A DNA stretch of 64,000 nucleotides. Origin: Qipengyuania_C sp046254955 (GTDB taxonomy: Bacteria > Pseudomonadota > Alphaproteobacteria > Sphingomonadales > Sphingomonadaceae). The stretch spans positions 496,001-560,000 of the forward strand of contig NZ_JBJXRG010000001.1 in assembly GCF_046254955.1 (NCBI RefSeq), written 5' to 3'. Shown piece by piece: positions 1 through 8,214 of the stretch (position 1 is its first letter; every line of letters starts with the position of its first letter). Made by a program: the position numbers and the translations under genes. The notes below the pieces were generated by a model that was given only the letters and a program-made list of their open reading frames with translations, was not told the DNA's origin and did not search any database.

Positions 1-648
1 AGCAAACAGCCCGGCAATCTCGCTTACCCTGCCAAAAGACCAGTTTATCGACCACTTGACGAGGTTGCCCTCGATCAAATTCGCACTGATGAGTTCTCCC
101 AAGCTGCCGTTTCTGAAAACATCCCAAAGGCCGGAGCTGGCAAAATAGGGTTCTGACGCAGCAAAGGCATTGCCCCAATGAGCCAGCAGCCATTGGACGA
201 GCAACGGTATCTGAAGGAAGAACAGGCCCGCAATTGCCATCAGTGCATAATTGCTGCGAATTCTGTCCAGCGGGATTAGCAGAAGGCCGAGCAACGCGAG
301 CAACCGGAGAATCTCGGGGGAATACAGCAGCGAGTGGACAAACCCGATCCCCAAAAGGAGCAACAGTCGCCACGCAAAACGGCCCGTGAAATCGATGCCG
401 CGTCCGCGCTGGTTGGCCATGATTGTTGCGAAGCTGAACCCGAAAAGCAGCGCGAATATCGCGAAGGCCTTGCTGCCGAAGAGGAAGAAAATGGCCTGCC
501 CCCACGGATCGTCGGTCGATCGCGATAAACCAACGCCATATGCTTCAGCCGCATGCACCATGAGCAATCCGAACAAGGCGAAACCTCGAAGGGCATCGAC
601 AAATTCAATTCGTTCAGGCCGAACCTGCACACCGCTTGCGTCGTTCAT
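1..648 (-). CDS. DUF418/YeiB-family membrane protein (N-terminal part, cut by window edge)
   Basis: Reading from an ATG at 648, an open frame of 216 codons runs off the left end, so only the N-terminal half is present. The start MNDASGVQVRPERIEFVDALRG is followed by a hydrophobic helix (FALFGLLMVHAA), and the RxxxxDALRG plus TM arrangement is typical of DUF418/YeiB and acyltransferase-like membrane proteins. Further hydrophobic segments follow (AIFALLFGFSFATIM, LLLLLGIGFVHSLL, LLALLGLLLIPL). Substrate and function are unknown for most of this family. The C-terminal DUF418 part lies outside the window, so the subfamily cannot be fixed. Confidence 0.8.
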   Translation of the reverse strand, partial: MNDASGVQVRPERIEFVDALRGFALFGLLMVHAAEAYGVGLSRSTDDPWGQAIFFLFGSKAFAIFALLFGFSFATIMANQRGRGIDFTGRFAWRLLLLLGIGFVHSLLYSPEILRLLALLGLLLIPLDRIRSNYALMAIAGLFFLQIPLLVQWLLAHWGNAFAASEPYFASSGLWDVFRNGSLGELISANLIEGNLVKWSINWSFGRVSEIAGLFA

Positions 649-1062
649 CCAATTCCCCCCATGGATCCCCGGCGCGACCCCGGATGGAATAGGCACTGCG
701 TAGTTTTGTTTGTCAATGTGAGGCTCCGGAATACTGCGACCGCATTGATTGCCAAGAGTTGCTAGAGCAGACCGTCTGTTTCCCACCCACTCTAGCGGAC
801 GAGGCGCTTTCCTACGGCCTCGCGTGCGAGCTAGGATCGAGGTTGCTCTTTGACCCAGTCCAGAACCCCCGAAAGCTCACGTCACTGCGCGTATGCGTGT
901 TTTCGCGCATTACTATCGCCTGCTAGCGTGATTTCGATGCCTCTTGCGAGATATCGAAAGGTGACACTCGGCAACACTGAACCACGCTTATCTCACTGTT
1001 TATAAACCCGAAATCCGAACCGGAATGTTTCGCAAGACCGGCCCCTCGATGCTCCACCCGGC
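649..1062. other. Intergenic region without a recognisable gene
   Basis: I see no coding sequence with a believable product on either strand. The only structure is a short inverted repeat, TTTCGAT at 931-937 with ATCGAAA at 952-958. It presumably carries the promoter of the leftward membrane-protein gene and the downstream flank of the sirtuin gene. Confidence 0.5.
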
Positions 1063-1773
1063 TTACCCTGCCATCACCTCGTCCACCCATGCGGGCACCA
1101 GTTCGCCCGCCCTGCCCTGGCGCGATTCGTGAAACCAGTGCGAGCCCTCGGACCGCTCGAGGTTGAGCTCCAGAGTCCGTACGCTCAGCTCGCGTGCATC
1201 GCGCACGAAGCCTGCGGCCGGATAGACCGCGCCACTGGTGCCAATGCTGACGAACAGGTCTGCCTGCCGGATCGCGGCGTAGATCCGCTCCATCTGGTAA
1301 GGCATTTCGCCGAACCACACGACATCGGGGCGCAAACTCGGCGCCTGGCACACTGGGCATGGCGGGCGATCACTCATCGGGGCATCCCATGGCGAGCGCA
1401 TCTCGCAAGACAGGCACAGCGCGCTCTTGAGCTCGCCATGCATGTGCAGCACGCGTTTTGCTCCCGCGCGCTCGTGAAGGTCGTCGACATTCTGGGTGAC
1501 GATCAGCAGCTCTCCGCTCCAACCACGATCGAGCTTGGCCAGCGCTTCATGCGCCGCGTTGGGCTGCTTCGACAGCAAGGCCTCGCGCCGCATATCGTAG
1601 AAGCCGAGCACCAGATCCGGATCGCGGGCAAAGCCTTCGGGCGTCGCCACATCCTCGACCCGGTGCTGCTCCCACAGGCCGCCGGCATCGCGGAAGGTAT
1701 CGATCCCGCTTTCGGCCGAGATACCCGCGCCTGTAAGGATGACGATGTTGCGAATGTCTGGCATGCGCGCCAT
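1063..1773 (-). CDS. cobB: NAD-dependent protein deacylase, sirtuin family
   Basis: A Sir2-family enzyme that removes acyl groups from lysines using NAD and releases O-acyl-ADP-ribose and nicotinamide. The NAD-binding GAGIS is at residues 15-19. It also has the TQNVDDLH motif, the catalytic HMHGE, and two CxxC pairs (CLSC and CPVC) that should bind the structural zinc. At about 236 residues it has the usual bacterial length. The start is uncertain: ATGs lie at 1773 and 1764 and neither has a strong ribosome-binding site; a TTG further upstream would run into dapB and is unlikely. The gene diverges from dapB across a gap of about 30 bp. Confidence 0.92.
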   Translation of the reverse strand: MARMPDIRNIVILTGAGISAESGIDTFRDAGGLWEQHRVEDVATPEGFARDPDLVLGFYDMRREALLSKQPNAAHEALAKLDRGWSGELLIVTQNVDDLHERAGAKRVLHMHGELKSALCLSCEMRSPWDAPMSDRPPCPVCQAPSLRPDVVWFGEMPYQMERIYAAIRQADLFVSIGTSGAVYPAAGFVRDARELSVRTLELNLERSEGSHWFHESRQGRAGELVPAWVDEVMAG

Positions 1774-1799
1774 GAAGCACGTGTGACAAAGGCAAGGCA

Positions 1800-2540
1800 A
1801 TGACAGATTCTGCAATACGGTTTGGGATTATCGGGCATAAAGGCCGGATGGGAAAAGCGATTGCGAAAGCAATCGAGCAAGCTGGCCACGTTTTGCAGGT
1901 TGGTGTCGATGAAGGCGGGAACCCCGGTCCGCTCGCATCCCAATGCGACGTGCTGGTAGACTTCTCTGCTCCAACCGCTCTCAAGACCAACCTCGATGCC
2001 GCCAAGGTAGCTGGCATTCCGATTGTCATCGGGACAACCGGACTGGACGATGAGCATTTCCAGATGATCGAGGAAGCCTCGCAGATGCTTCCTCTGCTGC
2101 AGACCGGCAACACCTCGCTCGGCGTGAACTTGCTGTGCCATATCGCGCACAAGGTTGCCGAAACGCTCGACACCAGCTGGGATATCGAAATCCTCGAAAT
2201 GCATCACCGCGACAAGGTCGATGCGCCATCGGGGACCGCGCGCCAGCTCGGCACTGCTGTATCCGAGGGACGCGGGATTGCACTCGGCGAAAACAGCGAG
2301 GTCGGGCGCAGCGGGCCGGACAGCAAGCGCGCACCGGGCGCGATCGGCTTTGCCTCCTTGCGCGGCGGGACTGCCGCGGGCGACCACAGCGTGATCTTCG
2401 CCGGAAACGAAGAGCGGATCGTGCTTTCGCACTCGGCCGAGGACCGCTCGATCTTCGCGCGCGGCGCGGTGAAAGCAGCCGAATGGCTTATCGGCAAGCA
2501 GCCGGGGCTATACTCGATGAACGACGTGCTGGGGCTCTAG
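1800..2540 (+). CDS. dapB: 4-hydroxy-tetrahydrodipicolinate reductase
   Basis: Catalyses the NAD(P)H-dependent reduction step of the diaminopimelate/lysine pathway in the cytoplasm. At the N-terminus the Rossmann motif GHKGRMG is visible. GTTGL lies in the middle and the DapB signature EILEMHHRDKVDAPSGTA holds the catalytic HH and K. Its 246 residues match the family. The start follows an AAGG-rich ribosome-binding site. nth follows after 10 bp and is probably co-transcribed; dapE, of the same pathway, lies about 2.4 kb away on the other strand. Confidence 0.97.
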   Translation: MTDSAIRFGIIGHKGRMGKAIAKAIEQAGHVLQVGVDEGGNPGPLASQCDVLVDFSAPTALKTNLDAAKVAGIPIVIGTTGLDDEHFQMIEEASQMLPLLQTGNTSLGVNLLCHIAHKVAETLDTSWDIEILEMHHRDKVDAPSGTARQLGTAVSEGRGIALGENSEVGRSGPDSKRAPGAIGFASLRGGTAAGDHSVIFAGNEERIVLSHSAEDRSIFARGAVKAAEWLIGKQPGLYSMNDVLGL

Positions 2541-2550
2541 CGCGGCTCGA

Positions 2551-3198
2551 ATGACCAAAGATCAGATATTCGAATTCTTCCGGCGGCTTGCGGAGGACAA
2601 TCCCTCACCCGAGACCGAACTTGAATACGGAAACTGCTACCAGCTGGTCGTCGCCGTGGCGCTGAGCGCCCAGGCGACCGATGTCGGGGTTAACAAGGCA
2701 ACTCGCAAACTCTTCGCCGAAGTCAAAACGCCTGAGCAAATGCTCGAGATTGGCGAAGATGGCCTCAAAGAACACATCAAGACGATCGGCCTGTTCAATT
2801 CCAAAGCGAAGAACGTCATCGCACTGAGCCAGCTGCTGGTCGACGAATACGACGGCGAGGTGCCCGATGGCCGTGAGGAGCTGGTCAAGCTGCCCGGCGT
2901 GGGCCGCAAGACGGCTAACGTCGTGCTCAATTGCTGGTTCGGGCAGGAAACCTTCGCGGTCGACACGCATATCCTGCGCGTCGGCAACCGGACGGGTCTC
3001 GCCAAAGGCAAGACACCCGAGCAGGTTGAAGCGAAGCTCGAAAAGCGGGTTCCGCAACCTTTCCGGCTCGGCGCGCATCACTGGCTGATCCTGCATGGCC
3101 GCTATGTCTGCAAGGCACGCACGCCCGAATGCTGGCGCTGCCCGGTCGCCGATTTGTGCAGTTTCCGCAAGAAGGTGCTAGAGAAGCCCAAGCGATAG
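2551..3198 (+). CDS. nth: Endonuclease III (DNA glycosylase/AP lyase)
   Basis: A base-excision repair enzyme that removes oxidised pyrimidines and nicks the abasic site. The helix-hairpin-helix LPGVGRKTANVV contains the catalytic lysine K120, and FAVDTHI contains the catalytic D138. The 4Fe-4S cluster ligands are C187, C194, C197 and C203 in the expected C-x6-C-x2-C-x5-C spacing. Its 215 residues match the family. It starts 10 bp after dapB, which suggests one transcript. Confidence 0.97.
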   Translation: MTKDQIFEFFRRLAEDNPSPETELEYGNCYQLVVAVALSAQATDVGVNKATRKLFAEVKTPEQMLEIGEDGLKEHIKTIGLFNSKAKNVIALSQLLVDEYDGEVPDGREELVKLPGVGRKTANVVLNCWFGQETFAVDTHILRVGNRTGLAKGKTPEQVEAKLEKRVPQPFRLGAHHWLILHGRYVCKARTPECWRCPVADLCSFRKKVLEKPKR

Positions 3199-3214
3199 GC
3201 GGAGGGACGAGGCA

Positions 3215-3598
3215 ATGAAGCGCATTGGGATCCTGGCGATCGGCGGCGTAGCCTGGGCGATGACGGGCACACCAGCCGCGGCGCAAGCGGCGGCGGAGAC
3301 GGCGGTACTCACCGGAACTACCGGGTCGGCCACAGCCAAAGGTAGCCGTTCCGTCGGATCCGCCATGGGCGGAGCGATGAGCCGCGCAGGCAATCGCATT
3401 CGTTCGCGCGGCAACAGCCGGAACACGCGTTCGCGGCGCGGAGGCAATGCTGAAGGCGCTACCATCGGAACAGGCGACGTGCTCGAAGGCAGCGATGCAG
3501 AGACGCACGCAATGGACAACGGAGCCAGCGTGAGAGTCAGCGGCGGATTGCGCCCGCGTGCCGCAAGGAACGAAACGAGCGAAGCGCCTTCCGAATAA
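3215..3598 (+). CDS. Small secreted protein of unknown function
   Basis: 127 residues. An N-terminal signal peptide (MKRIGILAIGGVAWAMTGTPAAAQA) with likely cleavage after AAA/AQA precedes a low-complexity body rich in Gly, Ser, Arg and Ala (segments such as RSRGNSRNTRSRRGG). I recognise no domain. A good GGAGG ribosome-binding site precedes the ATG, and it lies 16 bp after nth, so it may be the last gene of the dapB-nth transcript. The basic, flexible mature part suggests a disordered periplasmic protein; no function can be assigned. Confidence 0.65.
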   Translation: MKRIGILAIGGVAWAMTGTPAAAQAAAETAVLTGTTGSATAKGSRSVGSAMGGAMSRAGNRIRSRGNSRNTRSRRGGNAEGATIGTGDVLEGSDAETHAMDNGASVRVSGGLRPRAARNETSEAPSE

Positions 3599-3601
3599 CT
3601 C

Positions 3602-4837
3602 CTAGACGTCGTCCGCGCTGATCATCTCGGCCCGGTCGATCTCGTTTGTCAGGCTCGCCACCGTTGTGGCTACCGCCGCATCGCCGCTGACATTCGTCGT
3701 CGTGCGCATCATGTCCATGATCCGGTCGACTCCCGCAACGAATGCGATGGTTTCGAGCGGCACGCCGACCGCTCCGAAGACCAGCGCCATCATGATCAGG
3801 CCTGCGCCCGGAATGCCCGCTGCGCCGACCGCGCCCAATGTGGCGAGGATCGAGATCAGGAAGTAATCTCCCATGCTCAGATCGACGCCGAAAATCTGCG
3901 CACCGAACAGCGTCGCCAATCCGAGGTACATAGCCGTGCCGTTCATATTGATCGTCGCGCCGAGCGAGATCACGAAACTTGCGACAGAGTTGCTGATGCC
4001 AAGATTGCGGCGTGCGCAGCGCAGCGTTACCGGCAGTGTCGCATTCGAGCTTGCGGTGGAGTAGCTGACCGCTATCGCATCGATTATGCCGCGAAAGAAA
4101 TCGCCGACCGGCAGCTTGGCGATGAATTTGATCATCGCGGAATACAATACGAGGATGATGATCAGGCAGCCGAGGTAATTGAGAAACACCAGTTTGCCGA
4201 GCGCGCCAAGCGCGTCGAGACCCAGCGTCCCCGCAACCCAGGCCATCAACGCGAAGACGCCGAATGGAGTCAGCTCCATCACCACCATGGTGACTTTCTG
4301 CATCACCACTGCGCCCGAATCGAAGATCTTGAGGACGGGTTCGCCCTCTTCCTTGGCCATGAGGATGCCGATGCCGAGCAGCAGGGAGAACACGATCAGC
4401 GGAAGTACATTGACGTCCGCCATCACTTGCACCGGGCTTTGCGGGACGATCCCAAGCAACATGTCGCGCCAAGTAGTCTCGTTGGGGGTCGGCACGGGGC
4501 CCATGTCGATCATCGACGTATCGACGCCTGCACCTGGCTGGACGAAGGTGCCGAGAGCCAACCCCAGCCACACCGCAATCTGTCCGCTGACAACGAACAG
4601 CGCCAGTGCGCGCCAGCCAACGCTGCCCAGCTTGCGCAAGTCACCGATCGAGGCGACGCCCGCCACTAGGCTGAAGAAGATCAGCGGCACCACCAGCATC
4701 TTGATGAAGGCAATGAATATATCGCCGATGATCTTGATGCTTTCCGCACCCGGACCCCACAGCCAGCCGGTCAGAATGCCGAGTATCAACGCGCCTATGA
4801 CGCGCTGCCAAAGCGGAATTGCAAACCAGGCTTTCAT
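3602..4837 (-). CDS. Dicarboxylate/amino acid:cation symporter (DAACS/SLC1 family)
   Basis: An inner-membrane secondary transporter of the GltP/DctA fold that takes up glutamate/aspartate or C4-dicarboxylates with H+ or Na+. The sequence is hydrophobic throughout. It has the reentrant-loop serine-rich motif SYSTASSNATLPVT, the NMNGTA motif of TM7 and the substrate-binding TM8 motif AGVDRIMDMMRTTTNVSGD. Its 411 residues fit the family. The exact substrate cannot be read from the sequence. It converges on the small secreted protein gene with only a few bases between the stops. Confidence 0.93.
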   Translation of the reverse strand: MKAWFAIPLWQRVIGALILGILTGWLWGPGAESIKIIGDIFIAFIKMLVVPLIFFSLVAGVASIGDLRKLGSVGWRALALFVVSGQIAVWLGLALGTFVQPGAGVDTSMIDMGPVPTPNETTWRDMLLGIVPQSPVQVMADVNVLPLIVFSLLLGIGILMAKEEGEPVLKIFDSGAVVMQKVTMVVMELTPFGVFALMAWVAGTLGLDALGALGKLVFLNYLGCLIIILVLYSAMIKFIAKLPVGDFFRGIIDAIAVSYSTASSNATLPVTLRCARRNLGISNSVASFVISLGATINMNGTAMYLGLATLFGAQIFGVDLSMGDYFLISILATLGAVGAAGIPGAGLIMMALVFGAVGVPLETIAFVAGVDRIMDMMRTTTNVSGDAAVATTVASLTNEIDRAEMISADDV

Positions 4838-4892
4838 GGTGATCCTTCTCCCTTTACGCGGGTGCTACGCAGGCTGGGCTCTTAAGTGAAGC

Positions 4893-6032
4893 TCACTTTT
4901 CGAGCGCAGCCAATGCAATCCGTCTATAGATGCGTGCGAGAACATCGAGATCGGCGACAGCAACCGCCTCGTCGCGCTTGTGCATCGTCGCATTGCAAAG
5001 TCCGAACTCGATGACAGGGCATAGGTCTTTCAGGAAGCGCGCGTCGGACGTTCCGCCGCTGGTCGAAAGTTCAGGCGAGAGGCCGGTTTCGACTTCCACG
5101 GCCTCGACGATAATCTCGGAGAACTCGCCCGGAGGCGTGAGGAAGCTTTCGCCTGAGATCACAGGTCGCGCATGTCCGCCGTGCTTTTCCGCAATGGCCG
5201 TCACCCGCTCGGACAGCTCCTTGCCCGTGTGCAGGTCGTTGAAGCGTATGGAAATGCGCGCTTCGGCCTTGGCCGGGATCACATTGTGCGCGGGATTGAC
5301 CGCCTCGAGATGCGTCAACTCCAGATTGCTGGGTTGGAACCAGTCGGTCCCGTCATCCAGTTCCAGCGCATTGAGCTCGGCGAGGATCGCGACCAGCTTG
5401 GGCAGCGGATTATCGGCATTGTGCGGGTAGGCGACATGGCCCTGTGTCCCATCGACCGTTAGCCAGATATTGACCGAGCCTCGCCGCCCGATCTTGGCCA
5501 TGTCGCCGAGCCGGTGGACCGAGGTCGGCTCGCCGACGAGACACAGATCCGGAATCTCGTCCACTTGGCGCATATGGTCGATCAAGGCGCGGGTGCCGTG
5601 GAGCGCCGGACCTTCTTCATCGCCGGTGATGATGAAACTGATCGTTCCCGCATCCTGCGGAACTTCGGATAGTGCCACGACCATGCAGGCAATCGAGCCC
5701 TTCATGTCGACCGCGCCCCGCCCGTAAAGCAGGTCTCCTCGAACCTCCGGCGCGAAGGGCGCACTGGTCCATCCTTCACCTGGCGGGACGACATCGAGAT
5801 GCCCGGCAAATGCAAAATGCCTTGAGCCTTCCGGCCCGCGCCGGATCGCGAAACAGTTCTCGACCGGAGCTCCGTCGCTGCCCGGCTCGCCATCTCCGCG
5901 CGTGAAGCGGTGTATTTCGAAACCGAGCGGCGCGATCATCGCTTCAAACACATCGAACACCAGCCCGGTGGCGGGCGTCACGCTGGGCGCGGCGATAAGC
6001 TTCTCGGCAAGGGCGAGCGCGCTATCGCTCAT
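4893..6032 (-). CDS. dapE: Succinyl-diaminopimelate desuccinylase
   Basis: An M20 metallohydrolase that hydrolyses N-succinyl-LL-diaminopimelate in lysine and peptidoglycan synthesis. The zinc-ligand and catalytic motifs are visible: GHLDVVPPG, GRGAVDMKGS and TGDEEGPA, and near the C-terminus the conserved STSGGTSDARF typical of DapE. Its 379 residues are normal. Its ATG overlaps the TGA of the upstream GST gene in an ATGA tetranucleotide, which implies translational coupling. Confidence 0.96.
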   Translation of the reverse strand: MSDSALALAEKLIAAPSVTPATGLVFDVFEAMIAPLGFEIHRFTRGDGEPGSDGAPVENCFAIRRGPEGSRHFAFAGHLDVVPPGEGWTSAPFAPEVRGDLLYGRGAVDMKGSIACMVVALSEVPQDAGTISFIITGDEEGPALHGTRALIDHMRQVDEIPDLCLVGEPTSVHRLGDMAKIGRRGSVNIWLTVDGTQGHVAYPHNADNPLPKLVAILAELNALELDDGTDWFQPSNLELTHLEAVNPAHNVIPAKAEARISIRFNDLHTGKELSERVTAIAEKHGGHARPVISGESFLTPPGEFSEIIVEAVEVETGLSPELSTSGGTSDARFLKDLCPVIEFGLCNATMHKRDEAVAVADLDVLARIYRRIALAALEK

Positions 6033-6694
6033 GCATCGGGCGCCGAATCATACTGCTCCATCGCCCACTGCTCGCTTTCCGCAGCTTCGCGCCATTGCTC
6101 CATCCAGTCGTGCTCCCACACCGCCTGCATATAGGCGGCGGCAAAACCCGGAACTTGCACGCCATAGGTGATGAAGCGACTGACGACAGGCGCGTAGAAA
6201 ATGTCGGCCGCGCCGAAAGTACCGAACAGGAAAGGGCCGCCTGAGCCAAAACGCGCACGCGCTTCCGCCCACAGGCCCAGGATACGCACGATGTCAGCTT
6301 GCACTTCTGGCGGGAATTGCACGCTTTCGAACTGTTTGCGCATGTTCATCGGGCAAAAGCTGCGCAGCGCCATGTAGGACGAGTGCATCTCGCCGACCAT
6401 TGCCCGGGCCATCCCGCGCGCCACGTCGTCCTTGGGCCAGAAGCGATCACGCCCGACCTTGTCGGCAAAGTATTCGAGGATTGCGAGGCTATCCCATACG
6501 ACAACTTCGTCATCCCACAGGATGGGGACCTTGCCGCTGGGCATGATCTCGCCCGATTCCTTTTTCGCGGCCTCCCACTCCTCTCCATAGAGGTTGACGA
6601 TCAGCTCCTCGAAATGGAGGCCTGATTGCTTGGCAGCGAGCCACCCGCGCAAGGACCAGCTGGAATAATTCTTGTTGCCGATGATAAGCTTCAT
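6029..6694 (-). CDS. Glutathione S-transferase family protein
   Basis: 221 residues. The start MKLIIGNKNYSSWSLRGWLA is the thioredoxin-fold N-domain with the serine-type active-site region SSWS. GKVPILWDDEVVVWDSLAI carries the cis-proline (VPIL) and the glutathione gamma-glutamyl-binding DS. The C-terminal half is the helical GST domain (FLFGTFGAADIFYAPVV). It probably conjugates or reduces electrophiles with glutathione; the substrate is unknown. It is transcribed ahead of dapE with a 4-bp overlap. Confidence 0.92.
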   Translation of the reverse strand: MKLIIGNKNYSSWSLRGWLAAKQSGLHFEELIVNLYGEEWEAAKKESGEIMPSGKVPILWDDEVVVWDSLAILEYFADKVGRDRFWPKDDVARGMARAMVGEMHSSYMALRSFCPMNMRKQFESVQFPPEVQADIVRILGLWAEARARFGSGGPFLFGTFGAADIFYAPVVSRFITYGVQVPGFAAAYMQAVWEHDWMEQWREAAESEQWAMEQYDSAPDA

Positions 6695-6754
6695 ATCGCG
6701 GTGGCTAGCTGTTCAGGCTGGCACTGTCGAGCCTGAACGAGTATCGTCAGCTGT

Positions 6755-7180
6755 ATGAGTCTACGCCCTTTTCATCTCGCAATCCCCGTCGATGATATTG
6801 CCGCCGCGCGCGCCTTTTATGGCGATAGGATGGGGTGCGACGAAGGCCGTAGCGATACCGATTGGGTCGACTTCGATTTCTTCGGGCACCAGTTGGTGGT
6901 TCACAAGGTTCGCGATGGGTCAGGCGATTCGGATGCGGGCGCAAATCCGGTCGATGGCCACCAGGTCCCGGTGCCGCATTTCGGCATCGTCTTGACGATG
7001 GATGACTGGCAGGCGCTGGCCGACCGGCTGACTGCCGCCGGGACCGAATTCGCGCTCGAGCCAAACATTCGCTTCAAGGGCGAGCCGGGGGAACAGGCGA
7101 CGATGTTCTTCCGCGATCCGGCGGGCAATGCGCTGGAAATGAAAGCCTTCGCGAACGGCGCGATGCTGTTTGCGAAATAG
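6755..7180 (+). CDS. VOC-family (glyoxalase/bleomycin-resistance fold) protein
   Basis: 141 residues with two beta-alpha-beta-beta-beta modules typical of the vicinal oxygen chelate fold. The first begins FHLAIPVDDIAAARAFYGDRMG and the second contains FFRDPAGNALEMKAF. His in FHLAIPV, His in PHFGIV and Glu in LEMKAF are likely metal ligands. The reaction cannot be predicted from the fold alone; relatives act as dioxygenases, isomerases or binding proteins. It diverges from the GST/dapE operon. Confidence 0.9.
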   Translation: MSLRPFHLAIPVDDIAAARAFYGDRMGCDEGRSDTDWVDFDFFGHQLVVHKVRDGSGDSDAGANPVDGHQVPVPHFGIVLTMDDWQALADRLTAAGTEFALEPNIRFKGEPGEQATMFFRDPAGNALEMKAFANGAMLFAK

Positions 7181-7253
7181 TCTTTTGGCTCGATTGGCAA
7201 ACGTGCGCTAACGACCCAATTGCAGACTTCCCGCTTTTGGCTATCCTAAGCGA

Positions 7254-7520
7254 ATGGATGTGAAATCGAAACGTTTTCGCCAACAAGTACGATTGTGGAT
7301 TTACGTGGCCGCGGCAGGCTTCTTTGTCTTTCGGCTAGGAAGCGAAGACGGAACAATACTTGATTTCTTTGTGTTCATCATCATCGGCTTCCTTCCCTAT
7401 ATCGAGTTTTGTCCTAAGTGCGGGAAGCTCTGTTGGTGGGAGCAAAAGTGGCAAGAGCGCGTGCCAAATGTTCTTTGGATCGGTTCGCGATGCAGAGGTA
7501 ACCCCGAAGAATCTCAGTAG
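7254..7520 (+). CDS. Small two-TM protein with a CxxC pair, unknown function
   Basis: 88 residues. A basic N-terminus is followed by two hydrophobic stretches (LWIYVAAAGFFVFRL and LDFFVFIIIGFLPYIEF) and then CPKCGKLCWW, which could bind a metal or form a disulfide. The region is noticeably more A/T-rich than its neighbours. No family is recognised and there is no strong ribosome-binding site, so reality as a gene is likely but not certain. Confidence 0.5.
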   Translation: MDVKSKRFRQQVRLWIYVAAAGFFVFRLGSEDGTILDFFVFIIIGFLPYIEFCPKCGKLCWWEQKWQERVPNVLWIGSRCRGNPEESQ

Positions 7521-7566
7521 CCGGGCAAAGTCCGCTTCCCACTCACTTGCAGACATTCCACTTTGC

Positions 7567-8214
7567 CTAGGCTGCCAGCTCCGCATCCGCGACAACCGCT
7601 GCCCTCAGCGCATCAATCCCCATGCCCTTTTCGGCGCTAGTCACATGCAGTTCGGGAAAGGCGGCGGGATGCTTCTTCGCCTCTTCCGCCACAGCGGCGA
7701 CGGTCTTCTCAAGCTCGCTGGCCTTGATCTTGTCTGCCTTGGTCAGGACGATCCGGTAGCTCACCGCAGTCTCGTCGAGCATCTTCATCATCGCGCGGTC
7801 GACATCTTTCAGACCGTGACGGCTATCGACCAGCACGAGTGTGCGAGCGAGGACTTGGCGGCCCTTGAGATAGGTACGCACCAATTGCTTCCAGCGTTCG
7901 ACCACCTTCACCGGGGCCTTGGCAAAGCCATAGCCGGGCATGTCGACAAGACGGATCTTGGTGGGCTCGCCAACTTCGAAGAAGTTAAGCTCCTGCGTGC
8001 GGCCCGGCGTCACCGAAGTGCGTGCAATCGAGCGGCGCGTGGTCAGCGCGTTCAAAAGGCTCGACTTGCCGACATTGGAGCGGCCGCAAAAGGCGATCTC
8101 GGGCACAGTTGGCTCAGGCAGGAACTTGAGCTGCGGAGCCGACAGCAGGAACTCGACCCGGCCCGAGAAGAGCTTCTTCGCGGCCCGTTCTTCAGGCGTG
8201 GACGTGTCGCTCAC
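7567..8214 (-). CDS. yihA: Ribosome biogenesis GTP-binding protein EngB/YihA
   Basis: A TRAFAC-class GTPase needed for assembly of the large ribosomal subunit. All G motifs are visible: the P-loop GRSNVGKSS, the G2-region threonine in PGRTQ, DMPGYG (G3) and TKADK (G4), with SAEKG as the G5 region. Its 215 residues are normal. Its ATG overlaps the end of yidC by 4 bp, placing it in the yidC operon, as is common in Sphingomonadales. Confidence 0.96.
   Translation of the reverse strand: MSDTSTPEERAAKKLFSGRVEFLLSAPQLKFLPEPTVPEIAFCGRSNVGKSSLLNALTTRRSIARTSVTPGRTQELNFFEVGEPTKIRLVDMPGYGFAKAPVKVVERWKQLVRTYLKGRQVLARTLVLVDSRHGLKDVDRAMMKMLDETAVSYRIVLTKADKIKASELEKTVAAVAEEAKKHPAAFPELHVTSAEKGMGIDALRAAVVADAELAA

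Noticed and set aside
1503..2432. Long minus-strand open frame opposite dapB and the sirtuin gene
   Set aside because: Its translation has no domain and mirrors well-supported genes on the opposite strand or in another frame.
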